64,000 bases of DNA from NCBI RefSeq assembly GCF_000189275.1, contig NZ_AEVT01000048.1, positions 1 to 64,000 of the forward strand, given 5' to 3'. A program made the position numbers and the translations under genes. Source of the stretch: Vibrio sinaloensis DSM 21326 (GTDB lineage: Bacteria; Pseudomonadota; Gammaproteobacteria; Enterobacterales; Vibrionaceae). This document shows positions 10,845 to 24,653 of this stretch, piece after piece. The notes under the pieces are model-generated. The model was not told the DNA's origin. It saw nothing but the letters and a program-made list of their open reading frames with translations, and made no database searches. Position 1 is the stretch's first letter; every line of letters begins with the position of its first letter.

Positions 10845-12206
10845 TTACTTTTGTTTAACCGGACGTTGCCAACCTGAAATTTTGCGCTCTTTAGTGCGAG
10901 TAATTACTAACTCACCTTCAGCGACATCTTTAGTCAACGTGGTACCAGCACCAATTGTCGCACCATCTGCAATCGTCACTGGCGCCACCAGCTGGCTATC
11001 TGAGCCTACGAACACATCATTACCGATCGTGGTCTTAAACTTGTTTGCACCATCGTAGTTACAAGTGATGGTACCGGCGCCAATATTTGTGCGCTGACCA
11101 ATATCAGCATCACCAAGGTAAGTCAGGTGGTTGGCTTTAGAGCCTTCACCTAAACGCGCATTCTTAACTTCAACAAAGTTACCAACATGAGAGTCGTTGC
11201 GCATTTCAGCACCTGGACGTAAGCGAGTAAATGGACCAACAGTACACTCTTCACCAACAGTTGCACCTTCAATTACGCTGTACGGGCGAACCAGTGTGTT
11301 GTCATCAATTTCACAATCTTTCAAAACACAACCAGCGCCGATTGTCACGTTATCACCAAGAGTAACTTTACCTTCAATAATCACGTTAGCGTCAATTTCA
11401 CAATCCATACCACATTGCAGTTCACCACGTAAATCAAATCGAGCAGGGTCACGCAACATAACGCCTTGCTCTAGCAGTTTCTGAGCTTGCATAGACTGGA
11501 ATGCACGCTCAAGACGAGCCAATTGAGCTCGGTCATTCACCCCTTCCACTTCAATCGCGTTCACAGGATGAACCGCTTCTACAGCGCGACCTTCGTTGTG
11601 TGCTGCTGCAATCACGTCAGTTAAATAGTACTCACCCTGCGCGTTGTCGTTGTTTAGATTTGAAAGCCAACGACGGAGATCAGCTCCACGGGCCACCATT
11701 ACACCTGTGTTGATCTCTTTAATCAGCTTCTGCTCTTCTGTGGCATCTTTCTGCTCAACGATCGCTACAACAGGGCCATTTTTACGCACAATACGGCCGT
11801 AGCCCATTGGGTTATCCATAACGACAGTAAGCAAGGCGATACCACCTTCCGGCTTAGCGTCGAGTAGACCTTCAATCGTCTCTTCGGAGATAAGAGGTAC
11901 ATCACCGTAAAGCACAAGAATTTTTTCGTCGTCTTCAAACTGTGGAGAGGCTTGATCAACTGCATGTCCTGTACCTAACTGCTCAGCCTGGAGAGTCCAG
12001 TTGACAGATTCATTAGCGAGTTCAGCTTGCATTTGGTCGCCGCCATGGCCATAAACCAAATGAATATTCTGCGCACCTAATCCGTTACATGTATCGATAA
12101 CGTGCTTCACCATAGGTTTGCCTGCAAGCGTGTGCAAAACCTTAGGCTTATTAGAGTACATACGGGTTCCCTTACCCGCTGCGAGAATTACGGCGCTAAA
12201 CTTCAT
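10845..12206 (-). CDS. glmU: Bifunctional UDP-GlcNAc pyrophosphorylase / glucosamine-1-phosphate acetyltransferase
   Basis: The 453-aa cytoplasmic enzyme makes UDP-GlcNAc for peptidoglycan and lipopolysaccharide. The N-terminal uridyltransferase shows [15 protein letters not shown] (residues 8-22), and the C-terminal left-handed beta-helix carries hexapeptide repeats (for example [20 protein letters not shown]) with the acetyltransferase region near [12 protein letters not shown]. Length is typical. It stands alone between the permease and the atp operon, with terminators on both sides. Confidence 0.97.
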   Translation of the reverse strand: MKFSAVILAAGKGTRMYSNKPKVLHTLAGKPMVKHVIDTCNGLGAQNIHLVYGHGGDQMQAELANESVNWTLQAEQLGTGHAVDQASPQFEDDEKILVLYGDVPLISEETIEGLLDAKPEGGIALLTVVMDNPMGYGRIVRKNGPVVAIVEQKDATEEQKLIKEINTGVMVARGADLRRWLSNLNNDNAQGEYYLTDVIAAAHNEGRAVEAVHPVNAIEVEGVNDRAQLARLERAFQSMQAQKLLEQGVMLRDPARFDLRGELQCGMDCEIDANVIIEGKVTLGDNVTIGAGCVLKDCEIDDNTLVRPYSVIEGATVGEECTVGPFTRLRPGAEMRNDSHVGNFVEVKNARLGEGSKANHLTYLGDADIGQRTNIGAGTITCNYDGANKFKTTIGNDVFVGSDSQLVAPVTIADGATIGAGTTLTKDVAEGELVITRTKERKISGWQRPVKQK

Positions 12207-12310
12207 TTAATGACCTATTTTGACGTTGTATAAAATTTGAGAGCTATTTTAGACACTAATTGTTAATTAGTTAATCTTGTATGGGAAAGTTTCTGACCAA
12301 AATTACGCAA

Positions 12311-12335
12311 AAAGGCGACCAATTTGGTCGCCTTT
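12311..12335 (-). terminator. atp operon terminator
   Basis: On the minus strand AAAGGCGACC-AAATT-GGTCGCCTTT is followed by TTTT, 25-50 bp past the atpC stop. The same 10-nt stem occurs in two other terminators of this window (26121, 61148). Confidence 0.85.
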
Positions 12336-12359
12336 ATCACTTTTAAAACAACGACGTGA

Positions 12360-12782
12360 TTAACGACGCTGTTTTGTCAGCTCGATAACTCGTAGCTGAG
12401 CAATGGCTTTAGCCAGTTCACTGGCCGCTTGAGCGAAGTCCATATCACCGTGCTGGTTCTGGATATTCTCCTCAGCGCGACGTTTCGCTTCCTCTGCCTT
12501 CGCTGCGTCTAGCTCTTCACCACGGATAGCAGTATCAGCCAGTACAGTTGCTGTACCCGGCTGAACTTCTACCATACCACCAGAAACATAAATGATTTCT
12601 TCGTGGCCGTGCTGTTTAACAATACGCACCATACCAGGCTTGATAGCGGTCAGCAGCGGTGTGTGGCCATGGAAAATACCAAGCTCACCTTCGCTACCGG
12701 TCACCTGAAACGTTTCTACACGACCAGAGAAGATTTTCTTCTCAGCGCTTACTACGTCTAGGTGAAAGGTTATTGCTGCCAT
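12360..12782 (-). CDS. atpC: F1Fo ATP synthase epsilon subunit
   Basis: The 140-aa epsilon subunit of F1 links the rotor to the c-ring and inhibits ATP hydrolysis. It has the N-terminal beta-sandwich ([20 protein letters not shown]) and C-terminal helical hairpin rich in Ala and Glu. It is the last gene of the operon, 18 bp after atpD, and is followed by a terminator. Confidence 0.97.
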   Translation of the reverse strand: MAAITFHLDVVSAEKKIFSGRVETFQVTGSEGELGIFHGHTPLLTAIKPGMVRIVKQHGHEEIIYVSGGMVEVQPGTATVLADTAIRGEELDAAKAEEAKRRAEENIQNQHGDMDFAQAASELAKAIAQLRVIELTKQRR

Positions 12783-12800
12783 ATCGCCTCCTAGTTAGCC

Positions 12801-14219
<1,419 letters not shown>

Positions 14220-14239
14220 CTATTTCGTTTTACCTAAAC

Positions 14240-15106
14240 TTAAACCGCAGCTGCGCCACCAACGATTTCAGACAGTTCTTGTGTAATCGCAGCCTGACGG
14301 GCTTTGTTGTACACAAGTTCTAAGTCTTCAATCAGGTTAGTTGCGTTATCTGTTGCAGCTTTCATCGCAATCATTCGTGCCGCTTGCTCACAAGCAAGGT
14401 TCTCAACCACACCTTGGTAAACCTGAGACTCTACGTAACGTACAAGAAGCGTATCTAGTAGAGGTTTTGGTTCAGGTTCGTAGATGTAGTCCCATGAATG
14501 CTCACGCTGCATCTCTTCGCTGTCTGATTTAGGCAAAGGTAGCAATTGATCGATCGTTGGTTCTTGAACCATAGTGTTCACAAACTTGTTGAACACAACG
14601 TATAGACGGTCCAATTCGCCTTCATCGTATTTCTTCAGCATTACGCTTACAGAACCGATTAGGTCTTCAAGACTTGGGTGGTCACCCAGGCCAGAAACCT
14701 GAGCAGCGACTTTAGCGCCACTGTTGTTGAAGAATGCCGTTGCTTTTGAACCAATAACTGCTAGTTCAACTTCTGCACCCTTCTCTTTCCAAGTCTGCAT
14801 ATCTGTGACAGCTTTTTTGAACACGTTAATGTTCAAGCCACCACACAGACCACGGTCTGTAGACACGATGATGTAACCAACTCGCTTCGCTTCACGCTCT
14901 TCTAGGTACGGATGACGGTACTCTAGATTTGCGTTTGCCACGTGACCGATCACTTTACGCATTGTTTCAGCGTATGGACGAGAAGCTTCCATTGCATCTT
15001 GAGAACGACGCATTTTTGAAGCTGCTACCATTTCCATCGCTTTCGTAATTTTCTGAGTGCTTTTAACACTACCGATTTTATTACGTATCTCTTTTGCGCC
15101 GGCCAT
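14240..15106 (-). CDS. atpG: F1Fo ATP synthase gamma subunit
   Basis: The 288-aa central-stalk rotor subunit. Conserved termini are visible: [20 protein letters not shown] at the start and [15 protein letters not shown] at the end, which form the coiled coil inside the alpha3beta3 ring. It is the sixth structural gene, after atpA. Confidence 0.97.
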   Translation of the reverse strand: MAGAKEIRNKIGSVKSTQKITKAMEMVAASKMRRSQDAMEASRPYAETMRKVIGHVANANLEYRHPYLEEREAKRVGYIIVSTDRGLCGGLNINVFKKAVTDMQTWKEKGAEVELAVIGSKATAFFNNSGAKVAAQVSGLGDHPSLEDLIGSVSVMLKKYDEGELDRLYVVFNKFVNTMVQEPTIDQLLPLPKSDSEEMQREHSWDYIYEPEPKPLLDTLLVRYVESQVYQGVVENLACEQAARMIAMKAATDNATNLIEDLELVYNKARQAAITQELSEIVGGAAAV

Positions 15107-15149
15107 CGTTACTCTCCATTAGTTGGTGGCAGAAACTGCCACCGACCTA

Positions 15150-16691
15150 TTACCAAGTTTGGGTTGCTACGAAGTCGTCCGTCAGCTTCTTCAGCTGCGC
15201 TTCAACTTCATCGTTGTATGCACCCGTCTTGTCGATCTCAGCTGCGAAATCAGCGTATTGACCGCGAGCGTACGATAGTAGAGCCGCTTCGAAATCTAGC
15301 AGTTTGCTTAGTTCAACATCTGCTAAATAGCCGCGCTCTGCCGCGAAGATTACTAGCGCTTGGTCAAATACAGACATTGGAGCGTACTGCTTCTGCTTCA
15401 TTAGTTCTGTAACTTTTTGACCGTGGTCTAGCTGTTTCTTCGTTGCGTCATCAAGGTCAGACGAGAACTGTGCGAATGCCGCTAGTTCACGGTACTGAGC
15501 TAGTGCTGTACGGATACCGCCAGATAGCTTCTTGATGATTTTCGTTTGCGCAGAACCACCTACACGAGATACTGAGATACCTGGGTCAACCGCTGGACGA
15601 ACACCTGCGTTGAATAGCTCAGTTTGTAGGAAGATCTGACCGTCGGTAATCGAGATTACGTTAGTCGGTACGAATGCTGAAACGTCACCAGCTTGAGTTT
15701 CGATGATAGGAAGAGCAGTTAGGGAACCAGTCTTACCTTTCACTTCACCGTTAGTGAATTTTTCTACATACTCTTCACTTACACGAGCAGCACGCTCTAG
15801 TAGGCGAGAGTGAAGGTAGAATACATCACCAGGGAATGCCTCACGGCCAGGTGGACGTTTTAGTAGTAGAGAGATCTGACGGTAAGCTACTGCTTGCTTA
15901 GATAGGTCATCATAAACAATCAGTGCGTCTTCGCCGCGATCACGGAAGTATTCACCCATCGCACAACCTGCGTATGGCGCTAGGTATTGTAGCGCTGCAG
16001 ATTCAGAAGCTGATGCAACAACAACGATAGTGTTTGCTAGCGCTCCGTGCTCTTCTAGTTTGCGAACTACGTTAGCGATAGTCGATGCTTTCTGACCGAT
16101 TGCTACGTAGATAGAGAAAATACCAGAGTTTTTCTGGTTAATAATCGCATCGATCGCCATTGCTGTTTTACCAGTCTGACGGTCACCGATTACAAGCTCA
16201 CGCTGACCACGACCGATTGGGATCATTGAGTCAACTGATTTGTAGCCAGTTTGTACAGGTTGATCAACCGATTTACGATCGATTACGCCTGGTGCGATTA
16301 CTTCTACAGGTGAAGACAGTTTCGCTTCGATTGGACCTTTACCATCGATAGGTTCACCTAGTGTGTTCACTACGCGACCTAGCAGTTCTGGACCAACTGG
16401 CACTTCAAGAATGCGGCCAGTACCTGTAACTTTCATGCCTTCCTTAAGGTCAGCATATGGGCCCATTACTACCGCACCAACCGAGTCACGCTCAAGGTTA
16501 AGTGCTAGTGCATAACGGCCACCCGGTAATTCAATCATTTCACCTTGCATCACGTCCGCTAGGCCGTGAATGCGGATGATACCATCGCTTACCGATACGA
16601 TAGTACCTTCGTTGCGAGCTTCACTAACAACTTCGAAAGATTCGATACGTTGTTTGATTAGATCGCTGATTTCCGTGGAATTAAGTTGCAT
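15150..16691 (-). CDS. atpA: F1Fo ATP synthase alpha subunit
   Basis: The 513-aa non-catalytic nucleotide-binding subunit, with P-loop GDRQTGKTA and the alpha-subunit signature [14 protein letters not shown]. The start was set at ATG 16691 ([14 protein letters not shown]), which matches the family length of 513. An upstream in-frame start at 16721 would add ten residues overlapping the end of atpH and is rejected. Confidence 0.98.
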   Translation of the reverse strand: MQLNSTEISDLIKQRIESFEVVSEARNEGTIVSVSDGIIRIHGLADVMQGEMIELPGGRYALALNLERDSVGAVVMGPYADLKEGMKVTGTGRILEVPVGPELLGRVVNTLGEPIDGKGPIEAKLSSPVEVIAPGVIDRKSVDQPVQTGYKSVDSMIPIGRGQRELVIGDRQTGKTAMAIDAIINQKNSGIFSIYVAIGQKASTIANVVRKLEEHGALANTIVVVASASESAALQYLAPYAGCAMGEYFRDRGEDALIVYDDLSKQAVAYRQISLLLKRPPGREAFPGDVFYLHSRLLERAARVSEEYVEKFTNGEVKGKTGSLTALPIIETQAGDVSAFVPTNVISITDGQIFLQTELFNAGVRPAVDPGISVSRVGGSAQTKIIKKLSGGIRTALAQYRELAAFAQFSSDLDDATKKQLDHGQKVTELMKQKQYAPMSVFDQALVIFAAERGYLADVELSKLLDFEAALLSYARGQYADFAAEIDKTGAYNDEVEAQLKKLTDDFVATQTW

Positions 16692-16704
16692 GCTCCAATC
16701 CCCA

Positions 16705-17238
16705 TTAAGACTGCAATGCATCGCTCAGGCGGTTCAAACGACCACGCGCTGAGTCATCGATGACTAAGTCTCCGGCTCGAATTATAACCCCACCAAGTAG
16801 GGTCTCATCTACACTGCAATTCAGCTTTACTTTGCGCTCAAGGCGCTGCTCAAGTTTGCTGCTGATGTTTGCCAGTTGCTCGTCAGAAAGTTCCGCTGCT
16901 GAAGTAACTTCAACATCAATCTCTTTCTCATGCTCTTGTTTAAGAGCGAAGTACTGTTCACATACATCAGGAAGGGCCGACAAGCGACCATTCTCAGCCA
17001 TTACCTTCAATAGGTTCTGACCATGTGCATCAACTTGGTCGCCACAAACTGCAACAAAAACTTCTGCCAGTTTATCTGCAGAAACAGAACCCGTTAGGAG
17101 CTCTTTCATTTGTTCGTTGTTTGCAACTTCAGCAGCGAAAGACAACATTTGACCCCATTGGTCCAGTTGGCCTTTCTCTACCGCAAAGTCGAAGGCTGCT
17201 TTAGCATAGGGGCGTGCGATTGTAGTCAAATCAGACAT
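16705..17238 (-). CDS. atpH: F1Fo ATP synthase delta subunit
   Basis: The 177-aa peripheral-stalk subunit joins F1 to the b dimer. The N-terminal helical bundle ([15 protein letters not shown]) and C-terminal signature [20 protein letters not shown] are present. It lies 14 bp after atpF and 13 bp before atpA. Confidence 0.97.
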   Translation of the reverse strand: MSDLTTIARPYAKAAFDFAVEKGQLDQWGQMLSFAAEVANNEQMKELLTGSVSADKLAEVFVAVCGDQVDAHGQNLLKVMAENGRLSALPDVCEQYFALKQEHEKEIDVEVTSAAELSDEQLANISSKLEQRLERKVKLNCSVDETLLGGVIIRAGDLVIDDSARGRLNRLSDALQS

Positions 17239-17252
17239 ATGCGCCCCCAGAC

Positions 17253-17723
17253 TTAAAGTTTTGCAGTAATGTTGTCGAGAATATCTTTCTGAGCGTCTTT
17301 ATCGATAGAACGCTCCAGGATTTTCTCAGCACCAGCTACAGCCAGAGTTGCAACTTGTTTGCGCAGTTCATCACGCGCACGGTTGCGTTCGGCTTCAAGT
17401 TCAGCTTCAGCTTGAGTAAGGATTTTCTGGCGTTCTGCCTGAGCTTCCTCACGAGCTTCATCTAGAATTTGAGCTTTACGCTTATTCGCTTGCTCGATGA
17501 TCTCAGTTGCTGTGCGCTTCGCTTCTTTCAACTGATCAGAAGCGTTTGCTTGTGCTAGATCCAAGTCTTTAGCAGCACGTTCTGCCGCTTGCAGACCGTC
17601 AGCAATTTTCTTCTGACGTTCTTCGATCGCTTGCATGATTGGTGGCCATACATACTTCATGCAGAACCAGACAAACAGTGCAAACGAGATTGCTTGACCT
17701 AGCAGAGTTGCGTTCATATTCAC
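17253..17723 (-). CDS. atpF: F1Fo ATP synthase b subunit
   Basis: The 156-aa peripheral-stalk subunit has one N-terminal membrane helix ([20 protein letters not shown]) and a long charged coiled coil that dimerises and reaches delta. Length equals that of the E. coli protein. It follows atpE after 72 bp. Confidence 0.97.
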   Translation of the reverse strand: MNMNATLLGQAISFALFVWFCMKYVWPPIMQAIEERQKKIADGLQAAERAAKDLDLAQANASDQLKEAKRTATEIIEQANKRKAQILDEAREEAQAERQKILTQAEAELEAERNRARDELRKQVATLAVAGAEKILERSIDKDAQKDILDNITAKL

Positions 17724-17795
17724 AACAGCTACCCCTTCTATTCGGACTTAGTGTTAATCAATGACAAACCGAAGTTTGCCTAGAGTTAAAAGTGA

Positions 17796-18098
<303 letters not shown>

Positions 18099-18111
18099 TT
18101 AAAAAATAAAA

Positions 18112-18927
<816 letters not shown>

Positions 18928-18932
18928 TCATC

Positions 18933-19322
18933 CTATTTTTTGTTGTTAATGAATAGCACTGGCGCACAGATATTAATACCTAGAGCCAGCAAATAGGTTA
19001 GCTTAAGGGGAACAAGTTCCACCTGCATATACATGTAGACAACGGAGAACAACGCCACCGTGATGAGGATTTTCAATGCTTCACCAGTATAGAAAGATGC
19101 CGCGATGCGCTTTGCAGCACGAGCCCCACTAAACATAAAAGCACACAGCGCAAAAACTGCATTAGCGATGACAAAAATGCCGCCACCAATCAGCGCCGAA
19201 AGTCCCCATTCAGCATTCACAGCAACTGCCATTCCTGCTGCCAAAAGTGTAACCGCGATAAGCTGGATCATTAACAATTGCTTTGCAAGCTCTCGTCCTG
19301 GTCTAGCTAACGCAGCTACCAT
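18933..19322 (-). CDS. atpI: ATP synthase accessory protein AtpI
   Basis: A 129-aa membrane protein with four predicted helices, first in the operon. AtpI helps c-ring assembly and possibly Mg2+ supply in other bacteria, and is not a stable part of the enzyme. Typical features are the poorly conserved N terminus and the GLSALIGGGIFVIANAVFA segment. It is transcribed from the promoter at 19384-19411. Confidence 0.93.
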   Translation of the reverse strand: MVAALARPGRELAKQLLMIQLIAVTLLAAGMAVAVNAEWGLSALIGGGIFVIANAVFALCAFMFSGARAAKRIAASFYTGEALKILITVALFSVVYMYMQVELVPLKLTYLLALGINICAPVLFINNKK

Positions 19323-19383
19323 GTATTCGTACCTCTAGTAAAATCCACAGCGTTACTACCTCAGGGCTGGGAAATTGGCGAAA

Positions 19384-19411
19384 ATTATACGATGCGGTTG
19401 ACTGAATGCAA
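19384..19411 (-). promoter_or_regulatory. atp operon promoter
   Basis: On the minus strand the -35 is TTGCAT (19406-19411) and the -10 is TATAAT (19384-19389), with a 16-bp spacer, about 60 bp upstream of atpI. Confidence 0.7.
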
Positions 19412-19509
19412 TTAAAACACCGCAAAAAGTTACAATTTTGTTTACAAACCTACAACTTTCGCACAAAAAATCGTTTTTTACATATATTGACTGAGATCAA
19501 TTATCTCAT

Positions 19510-20391
19510 TTAGCTCTCGAGCTTGGCAATTAGTTGCTCTAATTTGTGAGGCTCATCAAGACTAATCGTCACTTTCGACTTGCCGTTACTTGCTCGAACA
19601 ATTGCCACTTTACCACCAAGCATTTCACTCAATTTTTGTGACATTTGTTGTGCCTCAGTGTCTTCAGGCGCGTTTTCTTGCTCAGATTGCGGCTGCAAGC
19701 ATTTTTTCACTAACTGCTCGGTTTGACGAACCGTTAATTGCTTGTTGGCAACCTGCGAAGCCACTTCGACCTGTTGCTCACCTTGAAGAGCAAGTAGCGC
19801 TCTAGCATGCCCCATATCAAGCAAATTTTCAGAAACCAAACTCTTTACGTCATTTTCAAGCTGATTTAGACGTAATATGTTGCTGACTGCAGCGCGTGAC
19901 TTACCAATAACGTCTGCGACTTGCTGGTGAGTTAAAGTAAATTCATTCTGCAAACGCTCTAACGCCACCGCCTCTTCGATCACGTTAAGATCTTCACGCT
20001 GAATGTTTTCGATCAACGCCATCGCGATCGCGGCACGATCTTCAACATTTTTAATCACACATGGGACTTGCTTGAGACCCGCTTTACGGGCGGCGCGCCA
20101 ACGTCGCTCACCGGCAATAATCTCAAACTTATCGTTCTCTACCTGACGAACAACGATCGGTTGGATAATTCCCTGCGATTCTATCGATGCCGCCAGCTCT
20201 TCCAAAGCTTCAGGAGACATGTCTTTACGAGGTTGATAAACCCCTGGTTTTAAGCTGTTAATGCTTAAGTCCGTCAGTTCACCTTCAGATGATAACTGTT
20301 GGCTATGCAAGGCACTTTGCTGTTTTTCACGCGCGAGTGAACTTGTCGAAAGCAGGGCATCAAGCCCTTTTCCCAAACCACGTTTAGACAT
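19510..20391 (-). CDS. parB: Chromosome-partitioning protein ParB
   Basis: The 293-aa centromere-binding CTP switch protein. The N-terminal domain carries GERRWRAARKAGLKQVPC and IENIQREDLN, the central helix-turn-helix LTHQQVADVIGKSRAAVSN binds parS, and the C terminus dimerises. It is 23 bp after parA. Family knowledge: it loads onto parS and recruits SMC and ParA. No canonical parS was found in this window. Confidence 0.96.
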   Translation of the reverse strand: MSKRGLGKGLDALLSTSSLAREKQQSALHSQQLSSEGELTDLSINSLKPGVYQPRKDMSPEALEELAASIESQGIIQPIVVRQVENDKFEIIAGERRWRAARKAGLKQVPCVIKNVEDRAAIAMALIENIQREDLNVIEEAVALERLQNEFTLTHQQVADVIGKSRAAVSNILRLNQLENDVKSLVSENLLDMGHARALLALQGEQQVEVASQVANKQLTVRQTEQLVKKCLQPQSEQENAPEDTEAQQMSQKLSEMLGGKVAIVRASNGKSKVTISLDEPHKLEQLIAKLES

Positions 20392-20414
20392 GAGACGGAG
20401 TTCCTTTGTTTGGT

Positions 20415-21188
20415 TTATGCAGGTATTTCTTCGCGGCGAAGCATTTCGCCGGCTAGGGCTAGATAAGCTTTCGCACCCGCGGAGTATTTGTCGTAGTACA
20501 TGGCAGGCTTACCATGGCTCGGCGCTTCGGCTAAGCGAACATTACGAGGAATAACAGTGCGGTACACCTTGTTACCAAAGTGTTTTTTGAGCTGATCTGA
20601 GACTTCGTTAGAGAGTCGATTGCGTGGGTCGTACATGGTACGCAGTAAACCTTCGATTTTGAGGTTTTCGTTAACCACGGCAGCCAGCTTACTGATTGTA
20701 TCCATTAACGCTGTTAAACCTTCTAACGCAAAGTACTCACATTGCATTGGAACCAAGACCGAATCCGCTGCGGCCATGGCGTTGATTGTAAGAAGGTTTA
20801 GAGAGGGAGGACAATCGATAAAGATGAAATCATAGTTATCGCGAACTGATGCGAGGGCGTGCTTAAGGCGCACTTCGCGAGCAAACACTTCCATCAGCTT
20901 GATTTCAGCGGCAGTCACATCACCATTGGCAGCAATCAAATCATAGTTGCCGGAAGTATTGTGGCAAACCACTTCAGCGAAAGGAACATCTTCAACCAAC
21001 AGTTCATAAGCGGTGGCATCGACTTGATACTTATCGACGCCGCTAGCCATTGTGGCATTACCTTGCGGGTCCAGGTCAATCACCAAGACTTTACGCTTAG
21101 TCGCTGCCATCGACGCTGCTAAGTTGATGCACGTTGTTGTTTTACCAACGCCACCTTTTTGGTTGGCGATTGCTACGATTTTGCCCAC
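20415..21188 (-). CDS. parA: Chromosome-partitioning ATPase ParA (Soj)
   Basis: The 257-aa deviant-Walker ATPase has KGGVGKTTT at residues 11-19 and DCPPSLNLLT as the Walker B region. It forms a nucleoid-bound gradient that moves ParB-parS complexes. It is in the order mnmG-rsmG-parA-parB next to oriC, the conserved chromosomal arrangement. Confidence 0.96.
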   Translation of the reverse strand: MGKIVAIANQKGGVGKTTTCINLAASMAATKRKVLVIDLDPQGNATMASGVDKYQVDATAYELLVEDVPFAEVVCHNTSGNYDLIAANGDVTAAEIKLMEVFAREVRLKHALASVRDNYDFIFIDCPPSLNLLTINAMAAADSVLVPMQCEYFALEGLTALMDTISKLAAVVNENLKIEGLLRTMYDPRNRLSNEVSDQLKKHFGNKVYRTVIPRNVRLAEAPSHGKPAMYYDKYSAGAKAYLALAGEMLRREEIPA

Positions 21189-21202
21189 AATGAACCTCGC
21201 TT

Positions 21203-21835
21203 TTATTCCTTGCGCGATAAGATTACTAGATGACGGTCACCTTCCAATTCAGGAACATTCAAAGCTTTGACGTCGGTCACAGAACACCAGTCAGGTAATT
21301 GTTCAATCTCATCCTGTGGTAATAAGCCTTTCAGGGCGAGGAACAGACCCGTGCCTTGTTTTGGTAAATGGTGACACCAGTTCACCATATCTACCATAGA
21401 AGCGAACGCACGGCTTAAAACCGCATCAAATTTCTCTTCCGGTTGGAACTCTTCGACTCGACTTTGAATCGGGGTCACATTTTCAATCTTGAGCTCGTGT
21501 AGGGCTTGTTTGATGAATCGAATACGCTTACCCAAGCTGTCGAGCAAGAAAAACTCTTTGTCTGGACACATGATGGCTAGCGGAATTCCAGGTAGCCCAG
21601 GTCCAGTGCCGACATCAATGAAACGTTCACCCTGTAAGTGAGTACTAACAATAATGCTATCGAGAATATGTTTCACTAGCATGTCCTGTGGATCTCGTAC
21701 TGACGTTAGGTTGTAAGCTTTGTTCCACTTATCAAGCATTGCGACATAACCGACAAGCAGCTCGCGCTGCTTATCTGACACGTCTAAATCGGTTTGCGCA
21801 ATCAGTGCATCTAGCTTGCTACGAAGTTGTGACAT
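21203..21835 (-). CDS. rsmG: 16S rRNA G527 N7-methyltransferase RsmG (GidB)
   Basis: The 210-aa SAM-dependent enzyme methylates G527 of 16S rRNA; loss gives low-level streptomycin resistance in other bacteria. The SAM site [16 protein letters not shown] and the downstream LSRAFASM motif are present. Its ATG overlaps the mnmG stop by one base (TAATG), showing translational coupling. Confidence 0.96.
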   Translation of the reverse strand: MSQLRSKLDALIAQTDLDVSDKQRELLVGYVAMLDKWNKAYNLTSVRDPQDMLVKHILDSIIVSTHLQGERFIDVGTGPGLPGIPLAIMCPDKEFFLLDSLGKRIRFIKQALHELKIENVTPIQSRVEEFQPEEKFDAVLSRAFASMVDMVNWCHHLPKQGTGLFLALKGLLPQDEIEQLPDWCSVTDVKALNVPELEGDRHLVILSRKE

Positions 21836-23730
21836 TAGGCTTCCTCACCTTTTTTGAGCAGGCCGTGCTTTTTAAGATGCACGAGCAAAATTGAAATCGC
21901 TGCTGGGGTTATGCCTGAAATGCGTGAGGCAATACCGATCGACTCTGGTTTCGCTTGAGACAGTTTCGCTACCACTTCATTTGATAACCCACTTACTTTG
22001 GCATAGTCCAGGTCAACCGGTAACTTGGTGTTCTCATGACGCAGTGACTTCTCTATCTCATCTTGCTGACGCTTGATGTACCCTTCGTATTTGACTTGGA
22101 TTTCTACCTGCTCAGCCGCTTGTTGATCCTCCATAGCAGGAGCAAATGCCTCCAATTGAGTCAATTGATCGTACGTCATTTCAGGACGACGCAGCAGATC
22201 TTCACCGCTTGCTTCACGAGCCATCGGTGATTTAAGTAGCTGGTTTAGCGCATCAATCCCCTCGGACTTTGGATTCATCCATGTCTCTTTCAGGCGCTGA
22301 CGCTCTTTGGCCATGTTTTCAACTTTTTCATTGAAGCGAGCCCAACGCTCATCATCAATCAAGCCAAGTTCACGAGCTTTTTCAGTCAAGCGTAGATCAG
22401 CATTATCTTCACGGAGTAACAAACGGTACTCAGCACGAGATGTGAACATGCGGTACGGTTCTTTGGTCCCCATGGTCGACAAATCATCGATCAGCACACC
22501 CATGTAAGCCTGGTCACGGCGTGGGCTCCAGCCTTCTTTATTTTGACTGTACAAGCTAGCATTCAGACCAGCCATTAAGCCTTGCGCCGCTGCTTCTTCG
22601 TAACCTGTTGTACCGTTAATTTGACCAGCAAAGAATAGGCCACTGATAAACTTGGTTTCATACGTTTGCTTCAAATCACGTGGATCAAAGAAATCGTATT
22701 CAATGGCGTAACCAGGTCGCACAATGTGTGCATTCTCAAACCCTTTCATCGAACGGACAATCTGAACTTGAACATCAAAAGGTAAACTGGTGGAAATACC
22801 GTTTGGATACAGCTCGTGTGTTGTTAAACCTTCAGGTTCAATAAAGATTTGGTGACTGTTCTTATCCGCAAAACGCATCACTTTGTCTTCGATAGAAGGA
22901 CAGTAGCGAGGACCGATACCTTCAATCACACCAGCGTACATTGGACTGCGATCCAAATTGTTGCGAATCACATCATGAGTTTGTTCGTTAGTGTGTGTAA
23001 TAAAACATGGAATTTGCTGCGGATGCTGACTGCGCTGACCCATGAAAGAGAACACTGGTGTTGGATTGTCGCCATGTTGCACTTCAAGTTCAGAGAAGTC
23101 GACAGTGCGAGCATCAATCCGCGGAGGTGTCCCAGTTTTAAGACGATCAACTCTAAACGGTAATTCTCTTAAGCGATCCGCAAGTGCGATCGATGGAGGA
23201 TCCCCAGCGCGACCGCCAGAGGAGCTTTCCATACCAATATGGATCTTACCGCCTAAGAAAGTGCCGACCGTTAATACCACAGCTTCAGCACGGAATCTTA
23301 ATCCCATCTGAGTGACAACACCGACCGCTTTGTCATTTTCGACAATAAGGTCATCTACAGATTGCTGAAACAAGGTCAAATTTGGTGCGTTTTCTAAAGC
23401 TTCTCGAACGTATGCTTTGTACAATGCACGATCCGCTTGAGCACGGGTTGCTCGAACTGCTGGACCTTTTGATGCGTTCAATGTACGAAATTGAATACCT
23501 GCATGATCGATGGCTTTAGCCATCAAACCACCCATTGCATCGACCTCTTTCACTAAGTGGCCTTTACCGATACCACCAATAGCAGGGTTGCATGACATCT
23601 GACCTAGTGTATCGATGTTATGAGTGAGTAACAGGGTTTTTTGTCCTGTACGTGCAGATGCGAGTGCGGCTTCCGTTCCTGCGTGACCGCCACCAACAAC
23701 AATGACGTCAAAGTTTTCGTGATAGAGCAT
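21835..23730 (-). CDS. mnmG: tRNA U34 carboxymethylaminomethyl modification enzyme MnmG (GidA)
   Basis: The 631-aa FAD enzyme works with MnmE to modify the wobble uridine of several tRNAs. The FAD-binding [10 protein letters not shown] lies at residues 13-22; [11 protein letters not shown] and [16 protein letters not shown] are the GidA signatures. It borders oriC and is transcribed away from it, so its promoter activity can affect origin supercoiling as described for E. coli gidA. Confidence 0.97.
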   Translation of the reverse strand: MLYHENFDVIVVGGGHAGTEAALASARTGQKTLLLTHNIDTLGQMSCNPAIGGIGKGHLVKEVDAMGGLMAKAIDHAGIQFRTLNASKGPAVRATRAQADRALYKAYVREALENAPNLTLFQQSVDDLIVENDKAVGVVTQMGLRFRAEAVVLTVGTFLGGKIHIGMESSSGGRAGDPPSIALADRLRELPFRVDRLKTGTPPRIDARTVDFSELEVQHGDNPTPVFSFMGQRSQHPQQIPCFITHTNEQTHDVIRNNLDRSPMYAGVIEGIGPRYCPSIEDKVMRFADKNSHQIFIEPEGLTTHELYPNGISTSLPFDVQVQIVRSMKGFENAHIVRPGYAIEYDFFDPRDLKQTYETKFISGLFFAGQINGTTGYEEAAAQGLMAGLNASLYSQNKEGWSPRRDQAYMGVLIDDLSTMGTKEPYRMFTSRAEYRLLLREDNADLRLTEKARELGLIDDERWARFNEKVENMAKERQRLKETWMNPKSEGIDALNQLLKSPMAREASGEDLLRRPEMTYDQLTQLEAFAPAMEDQQAAEQVEIQVKYEGYIKRQQDEIEKSLRHENTKLPVDLDYAKVSGLSNEVVAKLSQAKPESIGIASRISGITPAAISILLVHLKKHGLLKKGEEA

Positions 23731-23779
23731 GAACTGACCTCAGGTATTCAATCAAGCTGTAGAAAGATAAAAGAGCGTT

Positions 23780-23808
23780 ATTCTACCTTCTTTCATACTG
23801 AGTGGGAA
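23780..23808 (-). promoter_or_regulatory. Candidate mnmG promoter
   Basis: On the minus strand -35 TTCCCA (23803-23808) and -10 TAGAAT (23780-23785) are 17 bp apart, about 50 bp upstream of the mnmG ATG. The -35 is weak. Confidence 0.45.
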
Positions 23809-23844
23809 CGCTTTTGAGTGTTTTCATTTTCAAGCTTGAAAGCC

Positions 23845-24160
23845 CTATATATATAAGATCTATATATATGATCTTTTATTAGATCTACTATTAGGATCGA
23901 CGATCTCTGTGGATAAGTGGAAAATGATCAACAAGATCATGGATCTTTACTCGATCATAATCTGTGATCATGCCTTGATCAGATCGAGGATTTCCTGAGA
24001 TCAAAATAGGCACTTATACACAGGGGTAAAAAAGGATCTAAGTTGTTATTTGGATAACTATAGGTAGATCACTGGATCTTACCTGTTTTATCCACAGATG
24101 TTTTGCTCAAAAAAACAGCAAACAGTTCAAGGGGAAGTGGGAAAAGTTACACACAAGGAG
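23845..24160. other. oriC: Chromosomal replication origin oriC (chromosome 1 type)
   Basis: The region between mnmG and mioC has all parts of an E. coli/Vibrio oriC. An AT-rich unwinding element has three tandem GATC-led 13-mers (23857-23869, 23870-23882, 23882-23894). DnaA boxes are TTATCCACA on the minus strand at 23909-23917, TTATACACA at 24014-24022, TTATCCACA at 24088-24096 and a one-mismatch TTACACACA at 24147-24155. Sixteen GATC sites lie between 23857 and 24078, giving SeqA/Dam control. The spacing from the 13-mers to the first box matches the R1 arrangement of E. coli. Confidence 0.93.
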
Positions 24161-24166
24161 AAAATA

Positions 24167-24186
24167 AGAGCCGAACGATCGGCTCT
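24167..24186 (-). terminator. mioC terminator at the oriC border
   Basis: On the minus strand the stem AGAGCCGA/TCGGCTCT with loop TCGT is followed by TATTTT, starting 10 bp past the mioC stop. It would limit mioC transcription entering oriC. Confidence 0.75.
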
Positions 24187-24196
24187 GGAAAGAGGA

Positions 24197-24631
24197 TTAG
24201 AAGCGTGCGATGTTGGTTTCGAGCCAACTTTCAGCCGCATCTTCAGGAACATCGTGGCTTAATACGTCAATCATAAAGCACTCTGCTAAAGCGGTAGCGC
24301 CAATGTCTTCAAGTAGCTCATGTGCATGCTTGCCAGCAGCGCAGAAGGTATCGTAACTGGAGTCTCCAATAGCAATAACAGCAAACTTTACATCGCTCAT
24401 TTTAGGTGGAGTCTCTTGCAATGCCGCGATAAAGGGCTGAATGTTGTCTGGATATTCACCTGCGCCGTGAGTCGAAGTGATCAGTAACCAAGTACCATTA
24501 TTGTCTACTTCACTAATATCAGGCTGGTTATGTATTGTGGTTTCAAAGCCCTTATCGACGAGGATGTCGCTCAAGTGGTCACCAACATACTCTGCGCCAC
24601 CTAAGGTGCTGCCAGTAATAATATGAATCAT
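24197..24631 (-). CDS. mioC: Flavodoxin-like protein MioC
   Basis: A 144-aa flavodoxin-fold protein with the FMN phosphate loop [11 protein letters not shown] at residues 6-16 and [11 protein letters not shown]. MioC was linked to biotin synthase electron transfer in vitro; its place beside oriC is conserved. Start is ATG 24631 with AAGGAT 8 bp upstream; a longer reading from 24664 runs into the mnmE terminator hairpin and is rejected. Confidence 0.93.
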   Translation of the reverse strand: MIHIITGSTLGGAEYVGDHLSDILVDKGFETTIHNQPDISEVDNNGTWLLITSTHGAGEYPDNIQPFIAALQETPPKMSDVKFAVIAIGDSSYDTFCAAGKHAHELLEDIGATALAECFMIDVLSHDVPEDAAESWLETNIARF

Positions 24632-24653
24632 TGTATATCCTTTCGCTAAAAGA

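Noticed and set aside
19492..19508. TGAGAT/ATCTCA inverted repeat downstream of parB as a terminator
   Set aside because: Only six base pairs and no T-tract. It is left out as a terminator, so the end of the par transcript is unresolved.
23731..24196. Small protein genes within oriC
   Set aside because: Short frames exist by chance, but the region is explained by DnaA boxes, 13-mers and GATC sites.
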